From positions 1 through 22,215 of the IMG/VR virus record IMGVR_UViG_3300002835_001210: a stretch of 22,215 nt of DNA. One strand, 5' to 3'. Origin of the DNA: a virus. Shown here piece after piece: positions 15,032-21,318 of the stretch. How positions within the stretch are numbered: the stretch's first letter is position 1; each line of letters opens with the position of its first letter. The translations under genes were made by a program, and so were the position numbers. Under the pieces are notes generated by a model, which saw only the letters and a program-made list of their open reading frames with translations, made no database searches and was not told where the DNA came from.

Positions 15032-15271
15032 TGTTGGTCTGGTTATCCAAATTCTTGGGAAATCATCAACTTGGTTTTTTGTGTCAATTTTCCATTTATC
15101 AAACACTTCATGAATATCGTTAGTGATATCTATGCCTACTGGTTGCATTAAGCATTGCTGCAACTCTTTAATAAAATCTCGATATGCAGTCATTAAGTTT
15201 TTCCTATCTCCTTCCAAATCTCCTGTTTCCCAGTCGACAACTACCCTACCGTTTACTTGTTTGTGTGCCAT
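15029..15271 (-). CDS. Orphan gene bracketed by direct repeats (80 aa)
   Basis: An 80-residue acidic protein (MAHKQVNGRVVVDWETGDLE..., ending FPRIWITRPT) with one likely central helix (DRKNLMTAYRDFIKELQQCL). No known family is recognised. The gene is exactly framed by two copies of a 45-bp repeat: the copy before it forms the end of the glycosyltransferase gene, and the copy after it donates its stop codon. It therefore looks like a cassette inserted at the end of the glycosyltransferase gene. Recombination between the copies would remove it cleanly and leave its neighbours intact. The intact frame suggests that it is maintained. Confidence 0.65.
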   Translation of the reverse strand: MAHKQVNGRVVVDWETGDLEGDRKNLMTAYRDFIKELQQCLMQPVGIDITNDIHEVFDKWKIDTKNQVDDFPRIWITRPT

Positions 15272-15274
15272 AAA

Positions 15275-15319
15275 TTTAATTTATAAGTGATTTAAAACAT
15301 TTAATTCTATACTCATTTA
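15275..15319. repeat. 45-bp direct repeat, copy 2 (right)
   Basis: Identical to 14987-15031, with copy starts 288 bp apart. In this copy the sequence is coding: on the minus strand it gives the last residues (NEYRIKCFKSLIN) and stop of the glycosyltransferase. Confidence 0.97.
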
Positions 15320-16271
15320 CTTTTTTCATTCTAAACTGTTGCGCCCATTCGTATAATCTATTCCCCATTTCTGTTGCTGCATTTCTATGATTCAGTATTA
15401 GATTTACATACCTGAACCAATCGCCCTGACGTTCCACATAAAAAACTGGCGGATCGAAATCTAAATACGGATTAACCTTTGAACAGATTACAGGTATTTT
15501 TTTCGCTGCCGCTTCCAATAACTTTAGATTAGACTTCATCGTGTGCCACTTACTATCTTCCAACGGTAGTAGTAAGCAATCGGCATGGTTGAAGTGGTTC
15601 ATGTATTCCGTTACCGGTAGCGAAGGTAGTACTAAACCGGGTATCTTAAGTGAACAAGTGAAAGAACTTACCATTCTATCCCAGCATTGCTTGGTTACTT
15701 CATTCGAGTAAGAATAGCCTCCAATTACTGTGCTTATCCCTTTCAGGCTTGATATTCGTTTCATCGGGTACCTAAGTATTTCCATGTCGTTTACATGACT
15801 TATCCCGCCGGCCCAGAATAATCTAAAGCTATCCGATTCAATTCTTTCTTCCGTGTACTGATCTTCGCCAAACTGTATAGCGTTTGGGATTACCTCTACA
15901 TTCCTGTTAAACTGAAAGCATCTATCCGCTAACCTGTCATGTGTTACGGTTACTAAATCAGCATTCCGGATATTGTTTTCTATTCTTTCCCGAAGTTCTA
16001 CGTAAAGCTCGTAATTCAAATGAGCAGGAGGAAGCACCCAATCATCGTCTAAGTCAACAACTATCTTTGCACCTGTGATATTCCTGACGTTTTCAAGGTC
16101 ATGATCTATTCCTGCAATCCGATTGAATAGAATAATATCCCATCCCTGCTCCAGTACACCCTCTTGTATGTCGTTAGTAATATACCTCGTTCCGGGTATG
16201 TATGCTAATGGATTCCAAACCCGATGATAACCGCACCCACTTTCTCTATCTGATAGTCCAAGTATTCTCAT
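15276..16271 (-). CDS. GT-B (GT4-like) glycosyltransferase
   Basis: A 331-residue protein with GT-B architecture. The N-terminal domain begins MRILGLSDRESGCGYHRVWN, has DLDDDW at residues 73-78, and THDRLADRCFQFNRNVEVIP before the linker. The C-terminal domain has FRLFWAGGISHVNDME and, near residue 250, KSNLKLLEAAAKKIPVICS, which corresponds to the donor-binding K-x-LEA-A-x-PVI segment of GT4-type enzymes. It likely transfers a sugar from a nucleotide donor to an unknown acceptor. The last 13 codons lie within the 45-bp repeat. It overlaps the membrane protein gene by 4 bp. The phage may use it on virion protein, modified DNA or host surface glycan. Confidence 0.82.
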   Translation of the reverse strand: MRILGLSDRESGCGYHRVWNPLAYIPGTRYITNDIQEGVLEQGWDIILFNRIAGIDHDLENVRNITGAKIVVDLDDDWVLPPAHLNYELYVELRERIENNIRNADLVTVTHDRLADRCFQFNRNVEVIPNAIQFGEDQYTEERIESDSFRLFWAGGISHVNDMEILRYPMKRISSLKGISTVIGGYSYSNEVTKQCWDRMVSSFTCSLKIPGLVLPSLPVTEYMNHFNHADCLLLPLEDSKWHTMKSNLKLLEAAAKKIPVICSKVNPYLDFDPPVFYVERQGDWFRYVNLILNHRNAATEMGNRLYEWAQQFRMKKVNEYRIKCFKSLIN

Positions 16272-16513
16272 TTGAAATAATTACTTAGTAAAGCAGACCC
16301 AAACATTGCCAATGTTATTTCTGCTGCTGCTGTCGGCAGGAAATAGAAAAGTAAACCCATCCATGCACTCATGCAATAAAGACAATCAAACGGCTTCACC
16401 CTGCCATCTCGCTTTAAAATCCTCTTTATCTTCCAACCTAAGCCATACACCTCTACAAGATAATAAGCAAACGAAACGGCGGCCAGTAATTTAATTAGCA
16501 GACTTGATAACAT
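16268..16513 (-). CDS. Small CxxC membrane protein (81 aa)
   Basis: The start at ATG 16513 gives 81 residues and a 23-bp overlap with the sigma-like gene; an upstream start at 16609 would give 113 residues but a 119-bp overlap and no plausible added sequence. The protein has a hydrophobic helix near the N-terminus (LLIKLLAAVSFAYYLVEVYG), a basic loop (KIKRILKRDGRVK), a CLYCMSAW motif and one or two further hydrophobic helices. The CxxCxxxW pattern followed by a membrane helix resembles small DUF1360-like membrane proteins in Bacteroidota phages. Function is unknown; its place before the glycosyltransferase could suggest a membrane-linked task. Confidence 0.65.
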   Translation of the reverse strand: MLSSLLIKLLAAVSFAYYLVEVYGLGWKIKRILKRDGRVKPFDCLYCMSAWMGLLFYFLPTAAAEITLAMFGSALLSNYFK

Positions 16514-17018
16514 CTTGCAATTCTTTTTTAATTTTCTTGACCGTGTTGATAGCGTGATACTTCGGAATTCTGAAAAAATCCGCAACATCTTTGCAACTTC
16601 GCAACTCAATGTACTTTTTAAAAATCAAATAATCATGCTTGTCAACCTTGCTGCTCCTTGACTTTTCTTCTAAATACTTATCCGCTGCACTCGCCGGACT
16701 AAAATCAAAGTCTATTTCCTGCCGTTCTAAATGCCTGACGTATTCATCAGTATCTTTTTCAAAGTAATGTTTATTGAAAATCCGTAAATCGTTCCCGATG
16801 TTCTTTATTGTTGAAATTGCATATCCAATTAAGTTACCCTTTTCGTGCAGTTCAAACAATCTTTCATTTGATAAACTGCAAAACACTAAGAAAACCTCCT
16901 GCTTAAAATCATCCTCCATCCCCTTCGGTGCTTTCGTCTTCATCCACGATCTTACCGATTTGTTCTTCCAAAGTTCTGTAATAATCGTATTTCTTGAGTA
17001 AGGCAATGATGGCTCCAT
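16491..17018 (-). CDS. Sigma-70-like regulator
   Basis: A 175-residue protein that fits phage sigma factor-like regulators of Bacteroidota. Residues 12-55 (IITELWKNKSVRSWMKTKAP, then DDFKQEVFLVFCSLSNERL) match sigma region 2, with the acidic-hydrophobic core that contacts polymerase; GNLIGYAISTIKNI completes it. The C-terminal region has a helix-turn-helix (SCKDVADFFRIPKYHAINTV) like region 4. It could direct host RNA polymerase to late genes. The ATG at 17018 keeps the whole region 2, although it overlaps another reading frame by 110 bp. A promoter and hairpin lie just upstream. Whether it is an active sigma factor or a homologous regulator is inference. Confidence 0.75.
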   Translation of the reverse strand: MEPSLPYSRNTIITELWKNKSVRSWMKTKAPKGMEDDFKQEVFLVFCSLSNERLFELHEKGNLIGYAISTIKNIGNDLRIFNKHYFEKDTDEYVRHLERQEIDFDFSPASAADKYLEEKSRSSKVDKHDYLIFKKYIELRSCKDVADFFRIPKYHAINTVKKIKKELQDVIKSAN

Positions 17019-17094
17019 ACGTTAGATTACATTGCAGGTTTGAAATGATTACACATAGTCGAAGTTCTTTTTTTATGAATTGTTCTGCGTCCAT
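16909..17094 (-). CDS. Small overlapping ORF (61 aa), possible leader gene
   Basis: A 61-residue frame starting MDAEQFIKKELRLCVIISNL and continuing into YGAIIALLKKYDYYRTLEEQ, with plausible helices. The first 25 codons are the only coding capacity between the promoter and the sigma-like gene; the remaining 110 bp overlap the first third of the sigma-like gene in a different frame, with the stop inside the ATGGAGGATGATTTT stretch of that gene. I do not recognise a family. It may be real and translationally coupled, or a leader whose translation controls the sigma-like gene, or a chance frame. Evidence is modest. Confidence 0.45.
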   Translation of the reverse strand: MDAEQFIKKELRLCVIISNLQCNLTYGAIIALLKKYDYYRTLEEQIGKIVDEDESTEGDGG

Positions 17095-17102
17095 AATGAA
17101 AA

Positions 17103-17125
17103 CCCCTACATAGAAATGCCGGGGC
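17103..17125 (-). terminator. Weak hairpin in the leader of the sigma-like operon
   Basis: On the minus strand CCCC pairs with GGGG, and an inner CAT-ATG pairing closes a small loop; four T follow immediately, then C. The stem is short and the T-tract brief, so this is a weak terminator at best or an attenuator-like element. It sits between a promoter and the first start codon of the next operon. Confidence 0.4.
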
Positions 17126-17145
17126 TAAATCCCAAAAATGAAAAC

Positions 17146-17178
17146 CAAAACTAATTCTAATGTGCAAATTATTTCAAA
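17146..17178 (-). promoter_or_regulatory. Leftward Bacteroidota-type promoter
   Basis: Reading leftward, TTTG (17178-17175) is followed by 21 bp and then TAGTTTTG (17153-17146), an exact match to TAnnTTTG. This is the Bacteroidota primary sigma consensus with acceptable spacing. Transcription would start at about 17142 and give a leader of roughly 45-50 nt containing the hairpin before the ATG at 17094. It would drive the sigma-like regulator and downstream genes. Confidence 0.65.
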
Positions 17179-17186
17179 TTTTTTTT

Positions 17187-17423
17187 TCAATCCCCAAAAC
17201 CACTAATCCAGCATTTTAAAGAACTTGGATTGAAGCAGTTCAATGGATAGCTTTCTTTGGTAGCTCGGTAAACCTTACCTACTCTTTTTTTAAAGAACTC
17301 GCCACGTACGGTGGCGTAATCAAATCCTGTTTCTTTTTCGATCTGTCTTATGCTCATGCCTTTGGCCCGGAGTTCACGTATCTTGATACGGACAGCGTTT
17401 GAACCAATTACCATCTTACCCAT
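17187..17423 (-). CDS. Small HTH protein (78 aa)
   Basis: A 78-residue basic protein with a clear helix-turn-helix: KIRELRAKGMSIRQIEKETG then FDYATVRGEFFKK (residues about 14-47), as in Hin/resolvase-type or transposase-like HTH domains. It likely binds DNA as a small regulator. The rest is short and ends CWISGFGD. It overlaps the DnaA-like gene by 8 bp (ATGGGTAA), so the two are probably made together. A second ATG at codon 4 is possible. The region downstream (17095-17186) is a promoter region, so this gene may end the early operon. Confidence 0.72.
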   Translation of the reverse strand: MGKMVIGSNAVRIKIRELRAKGMSIRQIEKETGFDYATVRGEFFKKRVGKVYRATKESYPLNCFNPSSLKCWISGFGD

Positions 17424-17760
17424 AAATCATATTTTTAAGAGTTATGTAATGCTTTTTCGTTTCGGGTTCTGAAAATTCTAAATCTGAATAAAGTTTTTTG
17501 TAGTGGATTACGGTCGTGTGATCTCGGCCTCCTAACTTATCTCCTGCGTCTTTTAAAGTTATTCCGTTTTCCAGCATCAGCTTGGCGGCGTACATTCGGG
17601 CTGTAACAAATCTGTTATGCCTTAATTTCGACTTAACAAGAAAAGTGGATAGGTTGAAATAATCACATACCGTTTCCAGTATTTCGTCTGCTTTTACTTT
17701 TTTGGCTGCTCTTGACTTTGCCGGTATTTCAACAAATCCGCAGCATGGGCAAATTTTCAT
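17416..17760 (-). CDS. Free-standing DnaA domain IV-like protein
   Basis: A 114-residue protein. Residues 25-95 match the C-terminal DnaA-box-binding domain of DnaA: ILETVCDYFNLSTFLVKSKL, then RHNRFVTARMYAAKLML, and the signature GGRDHTTVIH at 77-86, whose residues contact the DnaA box. The AAA+ ATPase domain is absent. The N-terminus adds MKICPCCGFVEIP, a possible metal site with C4, C6 and C7. It may recruit to or compete for origin sites, or act as a transcriptional regulator; both are inference. The start follows an ACCTTAAAAT leader. It follows the 49-residue gene by 3 bp. Confidence 0.85.
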   Translation of the reverse strand: MKICPCCGFVEIPAKSRAAKKVKADEILETVCDYFNLSTFLVKSKLRHNRFVTARMYAAKLMLENGITLKDAGDKLGGRDHTTVIHYKKLYSDLEFSEPETKKHYITLKNMIYG

Positions 17761-17763
17761 ATT

Positions 17764-17913
17764 TTAAGGTTTTAGGTTTTCAATATTTTCAACTACTTTT
17801 AAACTGGCTCTGATAATTTCATCCATTTCAGAACAAGTAAGAATAACATCGTGATCTGCAGAAAGCAAATCAAATAATGGGGCGTAGCAAATTGCTTTTT
17901 CTTGTTGTGTCAT
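17764..17913 (-). CDS. Small protein, 49 aa, unknown function
   Basis: A short frame from ATG 17913 to TAA 17764, encoding 49 residues (MTQQEKAICYAPLFDLLSAD, then HDVILTCSEMDEIIRASLKV). It fills an otherwise empty 197-bp stretch between the methyltransferase and the DnaA-like gene. Its ATG is preceded by the AAAAACCTAAAAAAATG leader seen before several other genes here, the best support that it is translated. The sequence is helical and acidic, with no recognised family. Confidence 0.6.
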   Translation of the reverse strand: MTQQEKAICYAPLFDLLSADHDVILTCSEMDEIIRASLKVVENIENLKP

Positions 17914-17957
17914 TTTTTTAGGTTTTTGATGTAAGATAATTCAGTTTAGATTTTGCT

Positions 17958-18938
17958 TTAAATTAAAGATATTTGATGCACTTTTTTAAACCTATTTGAA
18001 GCCGTTTTTAAATTTTCAATACCTTGCTTATAATAACTATCTTTTAATTCAATGCCAATAGCTTTCCTACCCATTGAAACCGGGCTATAAACTTCGCTAC
18101 CAACTCCACCAAAAGGGGTTAAAACCGTTTCACCTGCGTTGCTGTAAAGTTCTACTATCCTATCAATTACGTCTAACTGCAATGGATGTACGTGTTTTTC
18201 GTCATCTTCTTCTTTGGTGTCTTTAAATGGCAATACATTATCAATCCTGATATCGTCCCAAACCGATGAAGCGTAACGCTGCCAAATTAAATGACTCATT
18301 TTGTTTTCTTTTGGATCACCTTTAAAGTTTTTCCATTTTGTTTTAAAATCTTCGTAATTGCCATACGTTTCAATGTGAGCAGGCAAAAAAGGTGTTTCCC
18401 CAAAGTATTCATTTAATCCAAAAGGATGAATTACTGGAACTTCGCTATCGCCATTTCTTGTAAATATCAAAACGTAATCAGGCATGGCAGTAAAACAACG
18501 TGTAGTATCTTCAACGATAAACTTGTGCATCAAGCTTTGCACCATTGTTCGCATACGAACCTTTAGCGGCTCTTTCCAAACTGTTATCCTGTTGCGATAA
18601 TGGAAGCCATATTTTTCATGAAGCCTAATTATTTCATGCGGAAAATCCCAAAGGAAAGAACGGTTATCAAATACATCCGTACAATGTACTGCGTTTATTC
18701 TACCCGGCTTTGTTACTCTTGCCATTTCAGCAACAAGAAATTCGTACTGCTGTAAAAATTGTTCTTTGCTTTCGCAGTTACTAAAATCATTTTCATGACT
18801 GCTGTAATTATACAGCCCTGCAAAAGGAGGAGAATAAACAACTAAGTCAATACTGGCATTTGGCAAAGTTGGAAGCACGTACATACAATCGCTGTTATAC
18901 CATGCGTAATCTTCGGTAACAATTTGTTCTTTAATCAT
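17958..18938 (-). CDS. DNA methyltransferase (N6-adenine or N4-cytosine class)
   Basis: A 326-residue type II-like amino-methyltransferase. Catalytic motif IV, SPPF, is at residues 36-39 (SIDLVVYSPPFAGLYNYSSH), and the SAM-binding FxGxG-type motif I lies near residue 285 in ETVLTPFGGVGSEVYSP, followed by GIELKDSYYKQG (motif X-like). Motif IV before motif I gives a beta-type order. The SPP variant suggests N4-cytosine, but N6-adenine is not excluded. It probably protects phage DNA from restriction. No restriction endonuclease is seen beside it. It follows the SNF2 helicase gene by 5 bp. Confidence 0.88.
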   Translation of the reverse strand: MIKEQIVTEDYAWYNSDCMYVLPTLPNASIDLVVYSPPFAGLYNYSSHENDFSNCESKEQFLQQYEFLVAEMARVTKPGRINAVHCTDVFDNRSFLWDFPHEIIRLHEKYGFHYRNRITVWKEPLKVRMRTMVQSLMHKFIVEDTTRCFTAMPDYVLIFTRNGDSEVPVIHPFGLNEYFGETPFLPAHIETYGNYEDFKTKWKNFKGDPKENKMSHLIWQRYASSVWDDIRIDNVLPFKDTKEEDDEKHVHPLQLDVIDRIVELYSNAGETVLTPFGGVGSEVYSPVSMGRKAIGIELKDSYYKQGIENLKTASNRFKKVHQISLI

Positions 18939-18943
18939 TTTTT

Positions 18944-20335
18944 TTAGTTTATAAAGTTTGGTAATTTAATTTCTTTGTTAAATGCTTTTTTGTCAATAAT
19001 AAAAGTAGAGTTTGTTTGTTTGGTAAGATTTTCAAACATGGTAATAGCTTTGTCCTTTTTTACCATAAGACTTTCCATTATTCGAGTTTGACCATCGGAT
19101 AAAATCAAATCTACGTAAACATTTCTTTTTTGCCCAAATCTCCAAAATCTTCTTATTGCCTGATAATACTGCTCATAAGAATAAGTTGGGAAATATGTAG
19201 TATGATTGCAATGCTGCCAATTTAAACCAAATGCCGTGATAGATGTTTTCGTTATTAGCTTTTTAATTTCACCATTTGAAAAAGCTAACAGAATTTCCTC
19301 CTTTTCGTCAACATTCATTTTACCTTTTACTTCTTTGGTATCTTTATCCAGTTTAGAAATTAAATCGGCTTCATCATTTAGGTTTACCCAGTAAACGCTT
19401 ACATCGTGTTTACTGGCTTTTTCAAAAGCCATTTCACAACGCTGCGTAATTGTGCTTCTAACCTCTGCCTTTATTTCAAAAAAGTTTTGAGCGGGCAAAG
19501 CGAATAGGCTATGCTGCCCATTTATTGCTAAAGGGTTTTCATTCCTGATAATAGTTTCAACTTCATGCAATTCTGGTAAAATGTGCCTATCGTCATTGTA
19601 ACCTAAATCGGAAGGCTTACGCATAGAAATTGACCACGAAGCGATCCACCGCCAGAAGTCTTTTTCGGCATGGGCTTTTAAATACCAATCAACACCCTCC
19701 CTTGCTTGAGCAATGCGACCAATCTTTACAGTATTGTTATTATTATTCTTAAAAAACTTTGTCAGCATATCCGTATAACCTAAATATCCCAACGCCTCGC
19801 TACTTGTACCAAGTTCTATAAAGTCGTTTGGCGAAGGAGTGGCTGTAAAAAGAAAACGATACTTTACTTTTCGTAGAAAGTTTGTTACCTGCTGCTTTAT
19901 TGCTCCATCAAAGTTTTTTAAAATACTACTTTCGTCCAATAAAACACAATCGAAATCAGCAGAATTAAAATTATCTAATCTTTCATAATTGCAGACAACA
20001 ATTTTTGTTTTATACTTCCCATCTTTTGAATAAGAAATATCATCAATTCCAAACTTTTCAGCCTCTTTGATAAATTGAAATGCTACAGCCAAAGGAGTGA
20101 TGATTAATACTGGTTTATTTGTATCCTGTATGTAATTTTTAGCAATAACTAATTCAATAATTGTTTTCCCAAGTCCTGTGTCTAAAAATACTGCGCATCT
20201 TCCTTTTTTAATAGCATATTCAGCTACGTGCTTTTGGTAATCAAACATCGCATCTGGGATAAAATTTGGCTTTATGCCGTAATCTACTTGCGTATGCTTC
20301 TTTGATTCTAAAAATTCTAAATAATCATTTTTCAT
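18944..20335 (-). CDS. SNF2-family helicase
   Basis: A 463-residue superfamily 2 helicase. Walker A DTGLGKT lies at residues 52-58, the Walker B DESS box near 132, motif III FTATPSPND near 163, and motif VI-like QAIRRFWRFGQKRNVYVD near 388-405. This is the SNF2-like set, with an inserted linker between the RecA lobes. It probably translocates on double-stranded DNA and works in phage replication or recombination, or in the action of the neighbouring methyltransferase and nuclease. It is preceded by AAAACCTAAAAAATG and sits 3 bp after the VRR-NUC gene. It is smaller than most host SNF2 proteins, as usual for phage forms. Confidence 0.88.
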   Translation of the reverse strand: MKNDYLEFLESKKHTQVDYGIKPNFIPDAMFDYQKHVAEYAIKKGRCAVFLDTGLGKTIIELVIAKNYIQDTNKPVLIITPLAVAFQFIKEAEKFGIDDISYSKDGKYKTKIVVCNYERLDNFNSADFDCVLLDESSILKNFDGAIKQQVTNFLRKVKYRFLFTATPSPNDFIELGTSSEALGYLGYTDMLTKFFKNNNNNTVKIGRIAQAREGVDWYLKAHAEKDFWRWIASWSISMRKPSDLGYNDDRHILPELHEVETIIRNENPLAINGQHSLFALPAQNFFEIKAEVRSTITQRCEMAFEKASKHDVSVYWVNLNDEADLISKLDKDTKEVKGKMNVDEKEEILLAFSNGEIKKLITKTSITAFGLNWQHCNHTTYFPTYSYEQYYQAIRRFWRFGQKRNVYVDLILSDGQTRIMESLMVKKDKAITMFENLTKQTNSTFIIDKKAFNKEIKLPNFIN

Positions 20336-20338
20336 TTT

Positions 20339-20629
20339 TTAGGTTTTATATTGTTTAGAAATAATTTGCAATATCTCATGGAATGTCTCGCATTTATAAA
20401 CCGTTCCTTGCCATGTATCAAAAAATGCCTGTTCATCAGCCGTTAGTTTTTTTGCGCTGTTTGGTTTGCTGCTGTCCTTCAATTCAATCAAAAAGTTTAT
20501 TCCTCTTAAGCCTACAACAATATCGGGGAATCCTTTTCCAACCATCGAAGTTATAAAAACAGAAGCTCCAATCTTTCTTAGCTGGTTTACAATTTCATTC
20601 TGATTTGCATCAATCCTTTTTGCTCTCAT
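20339..20629 (-). CDS. VRR-NUC domain nuclease
   Basis: A 96-residue protein consisting only of a VRR-NUC fold, a PD-(D/E)xK nuclease. Active-site residues are visible as Glu12, Asp36 in GKGFPDIVVG, and Glu49-x-Lys51 in FLIELKD. The family includes Holliday-junction and flap nucleases. Together with the SNF2 helicase it forms a helicase-nuclease pair common in phages, likely for recombination or junction processing. It overlaps the upstream gene by 4 bp (ATGA) and precedes the helicase by 3 bp. Confidence 0.88.
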   Translation of the reverse strand: MRAKRIDANQNEIVNQLRKIGASVFITSMVGKGFPDIVVGLRGINFLIELKDSSKPNSAKKLTADEQAFFDTWQGTVYKCETFHEILQIISKQYKT

Positions 20630-21318
20630 TTGGTTTCAAAATAGTTCTTTACTGCTATCTGACGGAGCAGCCGATTATAAAATTTTTCCTTTTCTTCATC
20701 GTCGTAAAAATAATCCTTGTCAACGTAAAGCAAATTGTTAATCCTCAAATCAGCCTCTTTTTTTATTTGTTCCTGTTCCTCTAAAGTAGGGTTTAGTTTT
20801 AATATCCGATACAACTTTGCAGGAATTAGTAAAACATTCTTGGTCATGTTCCATGTGGAACGTCCTATTTCAATCCATTCTTCATCGGTTACTGGTTCGG
20901 TTGATGCAGGTAGTTCCTTTGGTTTTTCTTTCGGCAGTTCCTTATACCGTTCTTTTGCCCATGACCGGTAAGCGTTCATAATTTGAGAAAAGTACAGGCA
21001 ACTAAAATTTTCGTAGTGTTGCGGATCTACTTCTAACTTGCCCAGTACCGCCATGTCAAAAGCTAAAAATATTTCATTAAGAGTGTGGTTGGAATAGTTG
21101 GAAATCAGGTGGTTAATCAAAACAGCCTTTTCCTCATCAGTAGGCATATTGGCGGCACGTAGGCCTACTTTAAGCATACACATCCGTAAACACTCCTTTA
21201 CCCTCTCGTGGGATTCCTGCCGTATCTTGCAGCCTTGCAAAGCCTTTTCAAACTTACCAGTTACGGAGGGCTTCCATTCTTGCGGCTGAAGTGCCAAGTT
21301 TTTGTTTTCCATTATCAT
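20626..21318 (-). CDS. Phage replication-associated protein of unknown function
   Basis: A 230-residue mainly helical protein. It contains CLRMCMLKVGLRAANMPTDE, then LINHLISNYSNHTLNEIFLA and CLYFSQIMNAYRSWAKERYK, a pattern I recall from proteins encoded beside replication initiators in Bacteroidota phages; no catalytic motif is seen. A Pro/Glu/Lys linker (PKEKPKELPASTEP) separates a C-terminal helical part. A role as a replisome accessory or helicase loader is inference. It overlaps the replication protein by 65 bp at its start, with ATG at codon 3 as an alternative, and overlaps the nuclease gene by 4 bp. Confidence 0.6.
   Translation of the reverse strand: MIMENKNLALQPQEWKPSVTGKFEKALQGCKIRQESHERVKECLRMCMLKVGLRAANMPTDEEKAVLINHLISNYSNHTLNEIFLAFDMAVLGKLEVDPQHYENFSCLYFSQIMNAYRSWAKERYKELPKEKPKELPASTEPVTDEEWIEIGRSTWNMTKNVLLIPAKLYRILKLNPTLEEQEQIKKEADLRINNLLYVDKDYFYDDEEKEKFYNRLLRQIAVKNYFETK

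Noticed and set aside
15041-15049. TTATCCAAA resembling a DnaA box, considered as a target for the DnaA-like protein
   Set aside because: It is a single imperfect match inside the 80-residue gene; no cluster or second site was found, so it is likely chance.
16514-16609. Longer 113-residue version of the CxxC membrane protein
   Set aside because: The added 32 residues are basic and lack any family resemblance, and the extension would deepen the overlap with the sigma-like gene from 23 to 119 bp.
17161-17172. TAATTTGC upstream of the sigma-like operon considered as a further -7 element
   Set aside because: It lacks one T of TAnnTTTG, and a full match with a TTTG at 21 bp lies next to it at 17146-17178.
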